Assembly: GCF_001696535.1 (NCBI RefSeq)
Contig: NZ_MBQE01000002.1
Span: 310,001-374,000, forward strand
DNA length: 64,000 nt
Direction: 5' to 3'
Origin: Stappia indica
GTDB taxonomy: Bacteria > Pseudomonadota > Alphaproteobacteria > Rhizobiales > Stappiaceae
Shown: positions 31,010 to 40,451 of the stretch, piece by piece
How positions within the stretch are numbered: the first letter of the stretch is position 1
Layout of the letters: every line of letters starts with the position of its first letter
Translations under genes and position numbers: made by a program
Notes under the pieces: model-generated
The model's database searches: none
Told to the model about the DNA's origin: nothing
What the model saw: the letters and a program-made list of their open reading frames with translations, nothing else

Positions 31010-32437
31010 TTAAAGCTCCGGGCGCCTTCCGCTCCACGGTTTCGCGATCTCCATCTGCCCCGCGAGATTGAAGAGGCTGGCCTCATCGTTGAGCCGCGCC
31101 GTCAACTGAACACCAATCGGCAGGTTGTCGCCGGTCCAACTCATCGGGATACTTGCCGAAGGCAATCCGGTCACGTTCGCTGGAGCTGTGAAGGCAAAGG
31201 AATCGAGAACCCGCTGCCACGCCTCTTCGCCACCGAGGGTGCCAGCATCGAAATATCCGAGCTTGGGAGGGGCAAACGGCAGCGTGGGAGATAGCCAGAT
31301 GTCGTATTTTTCGAAGAAATATCCGAAGACGCGCGCCACACCCTGGAATCGGACAAGATCCTGGATGTAATCGACGGCTCGGCGGTTTATGCCTCTGGAG
31401 AAGAGATACTGGTTGAAAGGCTCAAGGTCACGAACCAGAACATCGGGATCAGTGCCGCGGTGCTCCGCAAGCGCGACCAGGCCGCGGGTCACCGTCATCG
31501 GCCAGAAGTTGCTTAGGGCCGCGCGAAACCCCGGGCCGTCGATCGGCGAGGAGATCTCCTCGACGTGGTGTCCGAGCGATCGGCAAAGGTTCGCCGCCTC
31601 CTCGACAGCAGCTACGCATTCGGGCGCGACGTACGTTCCATCCGGAGCGCCTGAGGAAACGGCAATCCGCAACCCCGCTTGAGGGCTGCGTACCGATTCC
31701 AAGAAGGGTCGCGGAGGAGGAGGAGCGACATAGGGATCGCCGGCCATAGGACCGCATGTCGCGTCGAGAATTGCAGCGCTGTCACGCACGCTCCGGGTGA
31801 CAACATGCTCCGCAGTAATTCCGCCGATCGATTCGCCGACATCCGGACCAAGGGTGATCCGCCCCCGTGACGGCTTGAGACCGAAGAGACCGCAGCAGGA
31901 CGCAGGAATACGGATTGATCCGGCTCCGTCATTGGCATGGGCGGCAGCCACATATTGTGCGGCCACCGCGGCAGCTGCGCCTCCGCTCGATCCACCCGGC
32001 GTATGATCGAGATTCCAGGGATTGCGCGTCGCGCCGCGCCAAGCCGGCTCCGTTGTTCCCACTGAGACCATTTCCGGCACGTTCGTCTTGCCAAGGGTCA
32101 CAAAGCCTGCCTGCCGATAGCGGCGCATCAATTCGCTATCGTGGTCGATGACGTTGTCTTTCAGGAGGCGCGCGCTACCTGTCGTCGACTTGCCTTTCAT
32201 ATGGCAATAGAAGTCCTTCACAAGGAAGGGAACGCCCCGGAACGGACCATCCACCAAGCTGCCATCCGCGTTCTTACGCGCCTCGTCAAAAAAACGCTGC
32301 GTGACAGCGTTGATTTGCCCGTCACAGGATTCAATCCGGGAGATGCTGGCCTCGATCAACTCGCCTGCCGAGATTTCGCCGTCGGCGATTAATCTGGCCT
32401 GCTCTGTGGCGTCGCACTCGAGAATGTCGGAATTCAC
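31010..32437 (-). CDS. Amidase-signature hydrolase (cargo operon)
   Basis: 475 residues with Lys in [14 protein letters not shown], cis-Ser in [16 protein letters not shown] and nucleophile in [15 protein letters not shown]. Its ATG overlaps the stop of the upstream aminotransferase gene by 4 nt. Next to an aminotransferase and RidA it probably releases an amine or amino acid from an amide, which is then transaminated. It lies upstream of the importer genes, while a second, diverged amidase follows them. Confidence 0.9.
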   Translation of the reverse strand: MNSDILECDATEQARLIADGEISAGELIEASISRIESCDGQINAVTQRFFDEARKNADGSLVDGPFRGVPFLVKDFYCHMKGKSTTGSARLLKDNVIDHDSELMRRYRQAGFVTLGKTNVPEMVSVGTTEPAWRGATRNPWNLDHTPGGSSGGAAAAVAAQYVAAAHANDGAGSIRIPASCCGLFGLKPSRGRITLGPDVGESIGGITAEHVVTRSVRDSAAILDATCGPMAGDPYVAPPPPRPFLESVRSPQAGLRIAVSSGAPDGTYVAPECVAAVEEAANLCRSLGHHVEEISSPIDGPGFRAALSNFWPMTVTRGLVALAEHRGTDPDVLVRDLEPFNQYLFSRGINRRAVDYIQDLVRFQGVARVFGYFFEKYDIWLSPTLPFAPPKLGYFDAGTLGGEEAWQRVLDSFAFTAPANVTGLPSASIPMSWTGDNLPIGVQLTARLNDEASLFNLAGQMEIAKPWSGRRPEL

Positions 32438-33828
32438 GCGGAAACCTCCCGGTCAATAGAAGTGGAAGCGAGAAGCTCGTTCTGCAGATCGGCAAGTGCG
32501 TCGGAGAGGCGGGAGAACAAGGTGGCGATCTCCGCCTCCTCGATTACAAGCGGCGGGCAGATCGCGATAACGTCGCCGAGGTTGCGCAAGATGATCCCCC
32601 GCTCCATAGCAAGCTCGATCAGGCGTGCGCCGACACGGCCGCTGGGCCGGAATGGCGCCCGCGATACCTTGTCAGCAACCAGTTCCAAGGCGCCAATCAT
32701 GCCGATGCCGCGCGTTTCCCCGACAAGTGCGTGGTCGGAGAAGGAATGCAGATGCGCAAGAAAGGCCTTGGAGAGGGAGCGCACGCGCCCTAGCAGATCA
32801 ATTTCGTCGTAGATGTGCAGCGTTTCCAAAGCGACAGCGCTTGTTACCGGGTGGCCGGCATACGTAAAACCATGGCCAAAGACGCCAAGCCGCCCGGCTT
32901 CCTCCGACACGGCTTGATAGATTTCACCGCTCATGAGCGTTGCGCCGATCGGCTGATAACCGGAGGAAAGACCCTTTGCCACGCTCATCATATCGGGCGT
33001 GAATCCGAACGCCTGGCAGCCAAACCAGTGGCCGGTGCGACCGAAACCACAGATCACCTCGTCACTCAGGAGTAGGATGTCATGCCGACGCAATAGCGCC
33101 TCGATGTCGCGATAGTAGCCCTCGGGAGGAATGATCACACCGCCGGCGCCCATAACCGGCTCGACGATCATCGCAGCAATATTTTCCGGCCCTTCGCGCT
33201 GGATCAACGCATCGAGCTCGCTCAGTATCCGAGCCGTGAAGGATTCCGGCGTTTCGTCCTTTTGTGCCTGGCGGTAGTGGTAAGGCGCTGCAGCGAAGAG
33301 AACCACATCGTTGTCTTCGACTGCCATTGCCCCACGTACGTGCGGCAGGCCGCTCAGAGTGGCTCCCATTACGGTGCTGCCGTGATAGGCATTGTGCCGG
33401 CTTATGATCTTCCGCTTTCGGGGCCGCCCGTGCGCGCTCTGGTATAGCCAGGCAAGCTTGATCATCGTGTCGACGGCCTCCGATCCCGAATTACAGAAGG
33501 AGACCTTTCCGTCCGACATCGGAGCGATCGACAACAGCTTCTCGGACAGCTCAATCGCGGGCGGATTGGCGCGTCTGTTGAACGTATGATAGCTGGCAAG
33601 CGTCAGGATCTGGTCGTGGGCCGTCTTGGCCAACCGCGGATTAGTAAACCCGAGCGTCGCGCACCAGAGGCTGGCCATTCCTTCGATGTAGCTGCGGCCC
33701 GAGCTGTCGGTGACCGTCACCCCGTTTCCCCGCTCGAAAATGATCGGGCCATCACGCTCAAGAACTTTCGGGTCGGTCTGCGGATGAAAGTGTGCGTGCC
33801 GATCAAGAAGGTCCAAAGAGTTTCTCAT
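32434..33828 (-). CDS. Class III PLP-dependent aminotransferase
   Basis: 464 residues from ATG 33828 in an ATGA overlap with ridA. Fold-type I features are clear: VSFCNSGSEAVDTMIKLAW (phosphate-binding Gly-Ser), NAYHGSTVMGATLSG, the Asp of LLLSDEVICGFGRTG and the PLP Lys in MMSVAKGLSSGYQP. Related to omega-amino acid:pyruvate transaminases. It likely moves an amino group from the hydrolysed substrate to a keto acid; RidA beside it fits, since such reactions release reactive imines. Confidence 0.92.
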   Translation of the reverse strand: MRNSLDLLDRHAHFHPQTDPKVLERDGPIIFERGNGVTVTDSSGRSYIEGMASLWCATLGFTNPRLAKTAHDQILTLASYHTFNRRANPPAIELSEKLLSIAPMSDGKVSFCNSGSEAVDTMIKLAWLYQSAHGRPRKRKIISRHNAYHGSTVMGATLSGLPHVRGAMAVEDNDVVLFAAAPYHYRQAQKDETPESFTARILSELDALIQREGPENIAAMIVEPVMGAGGVIIPPEGYYRDIEALLRRHDILLLSDEVICGFGRTGHWFGCQAFGFTPDMMSVAKGLSSGYQPIGATLMSGEIYQAVSEEAGRLGVFGHGFTYAGHPVTSAVALETLHIYDEIDLLGRVRSLSKAFLAHLHSFSDHALVGETRGIGMIGALELVADKVSRAPFRPSGRVGARLIELAMERGIILRNLGDVIAICPPLVIEEAEIATLFSRLSDALADLQNELLASTSIDREVSA

Positions 33829-34226
33829 TGCGGCGGCTCCACACCAGCCGCCATGCATTCGATCTCGACGCGCCATTCCGAACGGCCCAACGCCTTCACG
33901 AGCACAAGCGATGCCGCCGGATAGGGCGGCTGAATGAAAGAATCGCGGACAGCGCGGATGGCCATCAGATCCGCTTCATCGACGACGAAGTAGTTCATCT
34001 TGATGATATTCGCGAATGTGAAGCGGGCCTGTTCGAGGACCTTCGACATGTTCTCGAAGATGATCCGGGTCTGCTCTCCTGCATCGCGCGGAATGGAGCC
34101 ATCGGCGCGGACACCAACTTGCCCGGCCAAATGCACACTGGAGGCGCCTGGCGGCACGATCACGGCATGGCTGTAGTTGCCAAATGGCCCGGCCACCGCA
34201 TCGCAATTGAAATAACGAACTGTCAT
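33825..34226 (-). CDS. RidA/YjgF/TdcF-family enamine/imine deaminase
   Basis: 133 residues from ATG 34226, chosen for ACGGAG 8 nt upstream; a GTG 27 nt earlier overlaps iclR. Family segments are GPFGNYSHAVIVPPGASSVHLAGQ, QTRIIFENMSKVLEQA and FIQPPYPAASLVLVKAL with the C-terminal VEIECMA; the usual substrate-binding Arg of the PxRxx region is not obvious (YPAASLV). It hydrolyses or channels reactive imine intermediates in the cytosol. Translationally coupled to the aminotransferase. Confidence 0.85.
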   Translation of the reverse strand: MTVRYFNCDAVAGPFGNYSHAVIVPPGASSVHLAGQVGVRADGSIPRDAGEQTRIIFENMSKVLEQARFTFANIIKMNYFVVDEADLMAIRAVRDSFIQPPYPAASLVLVKALGRSEWRVEIECMAAGVEPPQ

Positions 34227-34249
34227 ATTTGCAATCTCCGTTCGCGCGG

Positions 34250-34999
34250 TCACTGTGCGACAAGCGCTTTAAGTGCTTGGAGGTACTCGTGCTTGCATTC
34301 GCGGAACCGCTCGGCAGGCGCAGATAGAGCGATCGCGAAAGGTGCGGTGCCGGCCTCCAATGGCACCGCCATGCAGCACACGCCCAGCGCAAATTCCTCG
34401 TTGTCGATGGCGTACCCATTTGTGCGGATGGTCTCGAACTCGCTCTGAAGCGCTCCGAGGTCCGTCAGGGTGCTGGGCGTGAGCGCCACGAGAGGTTTGC
34501 CGGCAAGGTACTCGCGGGCACGGAGGCCAGGAGCGAAAGCCAGCAATACCTTTCCAGCCGCGCGTGCATGCGCATGCTCATATTGCCCGTGCGGCACTTC
34601 AGCGGCACGCACAGCGTTGGTACCGCGCGCCACGTCGAGCGTAACGATCTCGCCTTGCCACCAGCCAACCGCATAGCAGGTCTCTCCTGTAGTCGCCGCC
34701 AACGAACGTACAAGCGGGCGGAGATGATCGGGTGCAGAGAACTGGCGCTGAAAAGCCTCGGCTAGGACACCGGTCTTCAATCCCAAGCGGTAGTTGCGCC
34801 GTTCATCGCGTGCAATGAAGCCCATGTCGGCCAGCGTATGGACGAGATGATATGCGGTCTGCCGCTCGACGCCGATTGTTTCCGCGATCTCCCGGACACT
34901 GAGGCCAGTTTCACTGCGCGCAATAGCGGTCAGAATATTCATCGCACGCGCCACAGAATTGATGCGTGCGCGAGTGGCAGGTTGTTGAGTGTCACTCAT
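34250..34999 (-). CDS. IclR-family transcriptional regulator
   Basis: 249 residues. The N-terminal winged helix is SVARAMNILTAIARSETGLS, VREIAETIGVERQTAYHLVHTL; the C-terminal IclR effector domain has LRPLVRSLAATTGETCYAVGW, HARAAGKVLLAF and GYAIDNEEFALGVCCMAVPL. Its ATG shares one base with the stop of the E1 gene, so it is co-transcribed inside the operon it most likely controls; effector would be a pathway intermediate. An imperfect palindrome upstream of the operon at 37117-37142 is a candidate site. Confidence 0.93.
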   Translation of the reverse strand: MSDTQQPATRARINSVARAMNILTAIARSETGLSVREIAETIGVERQTAYHLVHTLADMGFIARDERRNYRLGLKTGVLAEAFQRQFSAPDHLRPLVRSLAATTGETCYAVGWWQGEIVTLDVARGTNAVRAAEVPHGQYEHAHARAAGKVLLAFAPGLRAREYLAGKPLVALTPSTLTDLGALQSEFETIRTNGYAIDNEEFALGVCCMAVPLEAGTAPFAIALSAPAERFRECKHEYLQALKALVAQ

Positions 35000-37032
35000 C
35001 AGGCGTTTTCCTTCTCCATCTGCGGCGCATTGGCGCGAAAGAGGCTTGCTGCGGCATCAACGATCTTTCGGCGGCTCGGTAGGAGGGCTTCTTGAAGAAC
35101 GGGGGAAGCCGGGATGCGGACGTCCGGAGCAGCGATCCGTGAAAAGCGGACCGAGCCGGGAGGAAGACGCTCCATTAGTCCGGCAATAACTTCGGCACCG
35201 AAGCCTCCCGTATGGTTTGCCTCGTGCGCCACTATCACCCGGCCGCCGCAAGCGCTGACGGTCTCGCAAACCGCTTCCCAGTCCAGTGGCGCGAGCCAGC
35301 GCAGATCGAGCACGGCCGCAGATATGTCGATTTTTTCAAGATCGGCCGCAGCCTGCTCAAGCAGCGGCAGAACGGTGCCCCAACCGACCAGCGCGACATC
35401 CTGACCGCTCCGCCTCAGAGTGGCACCAAATGCCGGCTCCGCTGATTGGGTTAACGAAACGCTTGTGGGGATCTGGTAGAGTGCTCGAGACTCAATGATG
35501 ATAACCGGATCGTCATCAGCGACTGCCGCGCGCAGCATGCTATACGCATCCTGTGGCGTCGCCGGCAGACCGACCCGCAGGCCTGGAATATGGCTCAGCA
35601 TGGCTTCCAGACACTGGGAGTGCTGAGCCGTCGAGCCTGGCGTTGCGCCTTGCTGAACGCGCACCACCAGAGGGACTGTCCGGCGCCCTTGTGTCAGGTA
35701 CCGAATGTTGGCGGCCTGATTTATGATCTGATCGAGCGCAACGAGCAGAAAATCAGCCCACATGATCTCGACGATGGGGCGTTTTCCTTCGAGCGCTGCC
35801 CCCACCGCCGATCCGAGAATGGCCGCCTCAGCAATCGGCGTATCGAAGACACGCTCCTCGCCAAACTCTCGCTGGAGATAACGAGAAGCACCAAAAATCC
35901 CGCCAGCATGACCGACGTCCTCGCCATAGACAACCACGTTCGGATTTGACGCCAACTCTGCCTTCAGGGCTTCGTTCACGGCTTGGATGTAGGTAAGATC
36001 CTTGACTTCTGCGGTCGCCTCTTCTGAGGCATTTGCCAAAACAGGACGATGCGGACCGACAACATGAAGCTTAGCCGTTTCCGGGTCCGGAGCTGGCAGA
36101 GCCAGCACCTTTTCAACGACAGCAGCCCACTCCTGATCGATCCGCTGACGCAGCAGTTCAAGTTCAACTGCGCTACTTATCGCACTTTCGCAAAGCCGCT
36201 GCTCAATCCACAAGAGCGGGTCACGGGTCTGCGCTTCTTGGCGCTCCTGTTTCGGCCTGTAGTGCTCGATATCCCGATTGTAGTGTCCCCAAAGACGCGG
36301 AACCCGACACTCGATGAACACCGGTCCTTCGCCGGACACTGCGCGCTCGCGAGCGAGTGCGAATGTTTCCCGCACGGCTAATGGATCAATGCCATTAATC
36401 GTAACCCCTTGAATGCCATATCCCGCCGCCCTCTTCGCGAGGCGATCGAGTTTCGTGATGCGTGAGATCGGCGTCATTTCCGACCAACCGTTGTTCTCGC
36501 AGACGAAGATCACCGGCAGTTTGCGGCTGACTGCGAAAACGAAAGCTTCGTGGAGCGCCCCCTGACTCGTGGCGCCATCGCCGAAGGTGACGGCGACAAC
36601 CCGATTCGCCCCTTCAAGCATGGCCGCCATGGCGGCGCCGCAGGCAATGGGCCCACCAGCGCCGACTATGGAATTTTCGCCAAGAAATCGATCATTGGGA
36701 GCGGTCACTAAGGCGGAACCGCTGCGACCGCCGTTTACTCCTGCCGCCTTGTGGCAAAGCTCAGCGAGCAGGCCTTCAGCCGACACGCCGCATTCCAAGG
36801 CCCATCCGTGCCCGCGATAAGTGGCGATAACCCGGTCCTGCTCTTCCAGTGCAGCCAAGGCACCAATTGGCACTGCCTCCTGGCCAGCACATAGGTGCAC
36901 CGAGCCGACGATATTCGGCTCCTTGCTAGTACTGAGATCGAATGCGGTCTGCTCGAACTGGCGTATGCGGTAAACCCGCTCATATGCCGATAACAGGAAC
37001 TCGGCATCAGATGCAGAAATCGGTGACGGCAC
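34999..37032 (-). CDS. Fused alpha/beta E1 of a thiamine-diphosphate 2-oxoacid (acetoin/branched-chain-type) dehydrogenase
   Basis: 677 residues from GTG 37032, preferred over TTG 37056 because GGGAG lies 8 nt before it. The alpha half carries the ThDP motif VTFGDGATSQGALHEAF ending ENNGWSE; the beta half starts near LTYIQAVNEALKAELAS with VVYGEDVGHAGG and GAEVIAGLMERL. E1 alpha and beta are usually separate chains; here they are joined with a short linker. No E2 or E3 is present, so it must share host partners or act alone, for example as a decarboxylase. First gene of the 11-gene cargo operon. Confidence 0.88.
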   Translation of the reverse strand: MPSPISASDAEFLLSAYERVYRIRQFEQTAFDLSTSKEPNIVGSVHLCAGQEAVPIGALAALEEQDRVIATYRGHGWALECGVSAEGLLAELCHKAAGVNGGRSGSALVTAPNDRFLGENSIVGAGGPIACGAAMAAMLEGANRVVAVTFGDGATSQGALHEAFVFAVSRKLPVIFVCENNGWSEMTPISRITKLDRLAKRAAGYGIQGVTINGIDPLAVRETFALARERAVSGEGPVFIECRVPRLWGHYNRDIEHYRPKQERQEAQTRDPLLWIEQRLCESAISSAVELELLRQRIDQEWAAVVEKVLALPAPDPETAKLHVVGPHRPVLANASEEATAEVKDLTYIQAVNEALKAELASNPNVVVYGEDVGHAGGIFGASRYLQREFGEERVFDTPIAEAAILGSAVGAALEGKRPIVEIMWADFLLVALDQIINQAANIRYLTQGRRTVPLVVRVQQGATPGSTAQHSQCLEAMLSHIPGLRVGLPATPQDAYSMLRAAVADDDPVIIIESRALYQIPTSVSLTQSAEPAFGATLRRSGQDVALVGWGTVLPLLEQAAADLEKIDISAAVLDLRWLAPLDWEAVCETVSACGGRVIVAHEANHTGGFGAEVIAGLMERLPPGSVRFSRIAAPDVRIPASPVLQEALLPSRRKIVDAAASLFRANAPQMEKENA

Positions 37033-37071
37033 GATGTCTCCCAACGAGTTGTTCAATTCAACACATAGGCA

Positions 37072-37101
37072 ATCCTAGTGACCGCTCTCGGCAAATGTCA
37101 A
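37072..37101 (-). promoter_or_regulatory. Sigma-70-type promoter for the cargo operon
   Basis: On the minus strand TTGACA (37101-37096) is followed after 18 nt by TAGGAT (37077-37072), 40 nt before the preferred GTG start. The -35 is perfect, the -10 matches four of six. Confidence 0.5.
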
Positions 37102-37116
37102 TATTATTGTCAGATT

Positions 37117-37142
37117 ATCACTATCTTATAAAAAATAGCGAT
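37117..37142. promoter_or_regulatory. Imperfect palindrome upstream of the cargo promoter
   Basis: ATCACTAT (37117-37124) and ATAGCGAT (37135-37142) are inverted copies with one mismatch around an AT-rich spacer, about 16 bp upstream of the -35 box. Candidate site for the IclR protein of the operon. Confidence 0.35.
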
Positions 37143-37383
37143 TAGGAAATGAAACCTGCGCCGTCTGCCGCGCTGATGGTGCCCACCAGCTCTAGTTCTG
37201 CAAAACAGACTCAAGATTTTGATATTGTTTGATAAATCAGTATTTACGCTGTTCGGGACCAAGTGCTCAGGTTCCACCGAGTCGTAGAGGCAACTGTGCT
37301 CGGCCACATACCGATCGAGTCTCCCGTTGAGGAGCTTCGGTAAGATGATGGTCACGCGGAACGATGCTGGATTGGAGGCTCGA

Positions 37384-37544
37384 TCAGTTACCGAAGGTTG
37401 CTATCGCTATCTCACAAGCAAGAATTGAGAAGACGTCTTGACTGTTCAGATAACGGAATAGGCGGACGGCAGCGGCGCTGGCAGTTTCCGCCATCATCTT
37501 TGCGGGTTTGTTGTCGGTTAAAAGACGAGCTTGAGCTTGGTCAT
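37384..37544 (-). pseudogene. Broken DUF2274 gene at the end of the trb cluster
   Basis: Two nt after the trbI stop the sequence starts MTKLKLVF and then hits TAA. In another frame it continues TDNKPAKMMAETASAAAVR, which aligns with the usual DUF2274 sequence after MTKLKLGP (ADDKPVK...), and ends at 37384. DUF2274 proteins of about 70-80 residues normally follow trbI in rhizobial-type clusters. The gene is frameshifted and shortened next to the cargo region. Confidence 0.65.
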
Positions 37545-37546
37545 GG

Positions 37547-38704
37547 TCAGTCTCGGTAGGGTTCGAATACTAAGTCGCGGATCACGATGATCCTAACCGG
37601 AAAGCCCGGTCGGATGGTCAGCGTCGGCGCGACCTGCAACTGACGCTGAACGATCTGCTGCCCGGCTTGGTTGATTGTATCCTGCGTCCCGTCGCGGATG
37701 GCGCGGATTAAGCGGTCCTCGTCGCTGGTTGCCAGCTCCGTGCCGATCGCAAGCAGCGTGGACAGCCCTGCGGCCTTCATCAGATCCCACCAGTGATAGT
37801 CGACCCCATCCTCAAGGCCGGCATATCCCTGCGTGTCGGCGCCCGGCTGGCGCTCCAGCACGATGGAGCGGCCATTGGGCAGAATGAGCCGATTCCAGAC
37901 GAGCAGCACGCGGCGCTGGCCGAACTGAACGGTGTCGTCGTACTGGCCGATGATGCGGGTGCCCTGGGGTACGAGCAGGAACCGGCCGCTCGGGCTGTCG
38001 TAGACGTTCTCGGTCACCTGCGCGGTGATCTGACCGGGCAGATCCGAACGAATGCCGGTGATGAGCGCGGCCGGGATCACAGCACCAGCCTGAAGCAAAT
38101 AGGGCGAGGCCGGCGGCATGACGCGATCCGAAGACATCGTTCGGCGATCGACAGGGGCATTGAGGAAAGCGAGTTGCCGGTCCTGCGCGGTCTGCTGGAA
38201 GGGCTGGCCGTTCAGGTCGGCCAGATCGATACCAGAAATGTTCGCTGTATTCGCGCCTCCAGGTGAGGCCGCCGTCGTGCCTGGTCCGGTTTGGAAGAAG
38301 ACACGACTGGTTCGCGCAGCTTCCTCCTCGGCTAACCGGCGTTGCTCCGCTTCATCCACTGTGGGAGTCGTGATGATCGGCGGCACGACGGGCTGGCCCC
38401 GGTTTTGAGCGTCGAGGATGGGACGGCCGAGGTCGCCGGGCAGCGCCGGACCGAGAAGCGGGCCGGTATAGTCGCGCGGCAGGCTCGTAAGACCATCGGC
38501 GGTGGGCCGGTTCTCGGTCGAGTAGAGTTCTTCGCCACCGGTGCCGGCGTCGCGCGTCTGGAGTGCATAGATCAGCGCGCCGCCCAGGCCAACTAGCGCG
38601 ACGGCGCCCGCGCTGGCGAGCACCTTGCGTGAGAGGCGGGTGACGCGCGGCGGTTCGGCGCGAACCCGCATCGGCGCAGCGGTGTTGTTTTCGCTCTCGC
38701 TCAT
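37547..38704 (-). CDS. trbI: Conjugal transfer protein TrbI
   Basis: 385 residues: cytoplasmic start, one membrane helix near residues 28-50 (VLASAGAVALVGLGGALIY), a Pro-rich periplasmic stretch and the C-terminal VirB10/TrbI beta-barrel domain (LLQAGAVIPAALITGIRSDLPG, LLVPQGTRIIGQYD, RIIVIRDLVFEPYR). It spans the envelope and links inner and outer parts of the mating-pair type IV secretion channel. Its ATG overlaps trbG by 4 nt. Confidence 0.95.
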   Translation of the reverse strand: MSESENNTAAPMRVRAEPPRVTRLSRKVLASAGAVALVGLGGALIYALQTRDAGTGGEELYSTENRPTADGLTSLPRDYTGPLLGPALPGDLGRPILDAQNRGQPVVPPIITTPTVDEAEQRRLAEEEAARTSRVFFQTGPGTTAASPGGANTANISGIDLADLNGQPFQQTAQDRQLAFLNAPVDRRTMSSDRVMPPASPYLLQAGAVIPAALITGIRSDLPGQITAQVTENVYDSPSGRFLLVPQGTRIIGQYDDTVQFGQRRVLLVWNRLILPNGRSIVLERQPGADTQGYAGLEDGVDYHWWDLMKAAGLSTLLAIGTELATSDEDRLIRAIRDGTQDTINQAGQQIVQRQLQVAPTLTIRPGFPVRIIVIRDLVFEPYRD

Positions 38705-39765
38705 GTCTCCTGCCCTCCGCTATGGCTCCCGGCGTTCGTCGCTTGCGAAGCTCCACTGGAGCTTCGCCTCCACGAGAGTGGACCGCTCCTCACCCTCCCG
38801 TCCGTGCGGACGATCCTGACGGTCTGCTGGCGGTCACCGCTGCCAAGGCGCAGTTCGGCCGCGCCGAACAGACGGTCCACGATAAGGATGTGCTGGTGAA
38901 TGCGACTGTTGACGATCTGCGCTTCGCCGTTCGCGCCTAGGACGAAGATCGGCGGCATCTCACCCTGAACGATGCCGCGCGGAAACTCGACATAGACTCT
39001 GCGGCCATCGTCATAAACGGCGGCCGGCTTCCACGGCGGATTGTCACCGGTAAGACCGTAGCGGTAGTTGCGCGCGGCGACGGCCGGAATGACCGGTGTG
39101 GCGGGAAGGTTCTGGGGCTGGCTGGCCGGTGGCTGCGGATACGCCCAGGCGACGGCGGGCATATAGGGTTTCTCGCCGGAACGCAGCTCGAGCATGTAGA
39201 CGCGGCGATCGGTCGTCACGACGAGGTTGGTCGTGATGTCGGCGCGGGTCGGCTTGACGAGGATATGGACGCGGCGGGTCGCGCCGCTCCCGCTCTCGGT
39301 GTCGCCGATGATCCAGCGCGCTGTGTCGCCAGCCGCAATCGGCCCCGTACCGGTCAGGCTCTCGCCCGGTTGGAGCGCAATGTTGCTGATCTGCCCAGGA
39401 GCCGCATAGACCTGATAGAGCGCGCCTTCGCTCCAAGGATAAACCTGGATCGAGTTGTAGTAGCCTTCGCGGCGCGGCTCGACGCGGGCGGCGGCGTTGG
39501 CGTTCTCGACACGCGCGGTCGGCGTGCCGGCGGCCGTGCCACCGCGCGCGACCGTCCAGGCCGGCGGAACATGCAACGGCCGCGGCCGATCGTCGGTGAC
39601 GGAAGCGGGCACGGCCGGCAATGCCGGTACGTTGGCGTCGTAGCTGATTTCCGGCGGCTTGTAAGTGGCGCAGCCCCCCAGCATAGTTGCAGAAAGGAGC
39701 AAAGCCGCGATTGCGGGTTTACGGAAAACCGGAATGGCGGGGTTGCAGATCATCGGCCGGCTCAT
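38701..39765 (-). CDS. trbG: Conjugal transfer protein TrbG (VirB9-like)
   Basis: 354 residues from ATG 39765 (ATGA overlap with trbF). The signal sequence ends in the lipobox-like MLGGCATYKPP, so it is probably lipid-anchored. The VirB9/CagX domain follows: YYNSIQVYPWSEGALYQVYAAPGQ, HILVKPTRADITTNLVVTTDRR and YDDGRRVYVEFPRGI. Outer-membrane core of the transfer channel together with TrbI. Confidence 0.94.
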   Translation of the reverse strand: MSRPMICNPAIPVFRKPAIAALLLSATMLGGCATYKPPEISYDANVPALPAVPASVTDDRPRPLHVPPAWTVARGGTAAGTPTARVENANAAARVEPRREGYYNSIQVYPWSEGALYQVYAAPGQISNIALQPGESLTGTGPIAAGDTARWIIGDTESGSGATRRVHILVKPTRADITTNLVVTTDRRVYMLELRSGEKPYMPAVAWAYPQPPASQPQNLPATPVIPAVAARNYRYGLTGDNPPWKPAAVYDDGRRVYVEFPRGIVQGEMPPIFVLGANGEAQIVNSRIHQHILIVDRLFGAAELRLGSGDRQQTVRIVRTDGRVRSGPLSWRRSSSGASQATNAGSHSGGQET

Positions 39766-40451
39766 TGGCTCATCTCCCGCGACCACGAAATCGCATTGAC
39801 GTAGATGCCGAGCGGATTTGCCCGGAGCCGTTCGGCGTCGCGCGGCAGCTGGATCACGACGGTCAGGATCGCGGTCCAGCGTTCGGTGGCGGAGAGCTGG
39901 CCGTTCTCGAAACGACGCTCCGTCCACGCAACGCGGAAGCTGTCCGGCGACGCCCGGATGACGCTGGAGACCTCGACAGCAACCTGCTGGCGGCCGACCC
40001 TGGTAAAGGGATCGTTAGCGCGGGCATAATCGTTGAGCGCCGCCGCGCCACGATCCGTCGTCCACTCGTAGGCGCGAAGCCAGTTCTGGCGAACAATGAT
40101 GGGATCGGCCGGGATCGAGCGGACCTGTTCGATGAAGCGGCCGAGATGCCATGCCACCTGCGGGTCGGTCGGGCGGTAGTCGGCCGTGGCCGGAGCGATG
40201 GTTTGCGCCTGGCCGAGATTGTCGACCTGCACCACCCAGGGAACGACGGTCCCGCGCGCCGACTGCCAGACAAGCGCGGCGGCGAAGCCGGCCGACAGGA
40301 CCAGGCTGCCGAAGGCCATCAGCCGCCAGTTCTTCGCCTGGACCCGGGCCAAGCCGATGCGCTCGTCCCAGACTTGTGCGGCCTTCTGATAAGGGGTCTC
40401 AGGTTCCGGCGTCTTGCCATAGTGCGTTGCCGGTCGTTTGAAGATGTTCAT
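39762..40451 (-). CDS. trbF: Conjugal transfer protein TrbF (VirB8-like)
   Basis: 229 residues: cytoplasmic N-terminus, one membrane helix near residues 45-65 (LMAFGSLVLSAGFAAALVW), then the VirB8-like periplasmic domain with PWVVQVDNLGQAQTI, VRQNWLRAYEWTTDRGAAALNDYA and FRVAWTERRFENGQL. Inner-membrane scaffold protein of the conjugation machine, 4-nt overlaps on both sides. Confidence 0.94.
   Translation of the reverse strand: MNIFKRPATHYGKTPEPETPYQKAAQVWDERIGLARVQAKNWRLMAFGSLVLSAGFAAALVWQSARGTVVPWVVQVDNLGQAQTIAPATADYRPTDPQVAWHLGRFIEQVRSIPADPIIVRQNWLRAYEWTTDRGAAALNDYARANDPFTRVGRQQVAVEVSSVIRASPDSFRVAWTERRFENGQLSATERWTAILTVVIQLPRDAERLRANPLGIYVNAISWSREMSQ

Larger units (their letters stand above)
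37057..37383. other. 327-bp AT-richer region upstream of the cargo operon
   Basis: No credible gene; the 81-codon frame at 37110-37355 (minus) lacks any motif. It holds the operon promoter and a palindrome and is clearly richer in A and T than the flanking trb genes, as expected at an insertion boundary. Confidence 0.5.

Noticed and set aside
37110-37355. 81-codon minus-strand frame upstream of the cargo operon
   Set aside because: Overlaps the likely promoter and palindrome and shows no family features.
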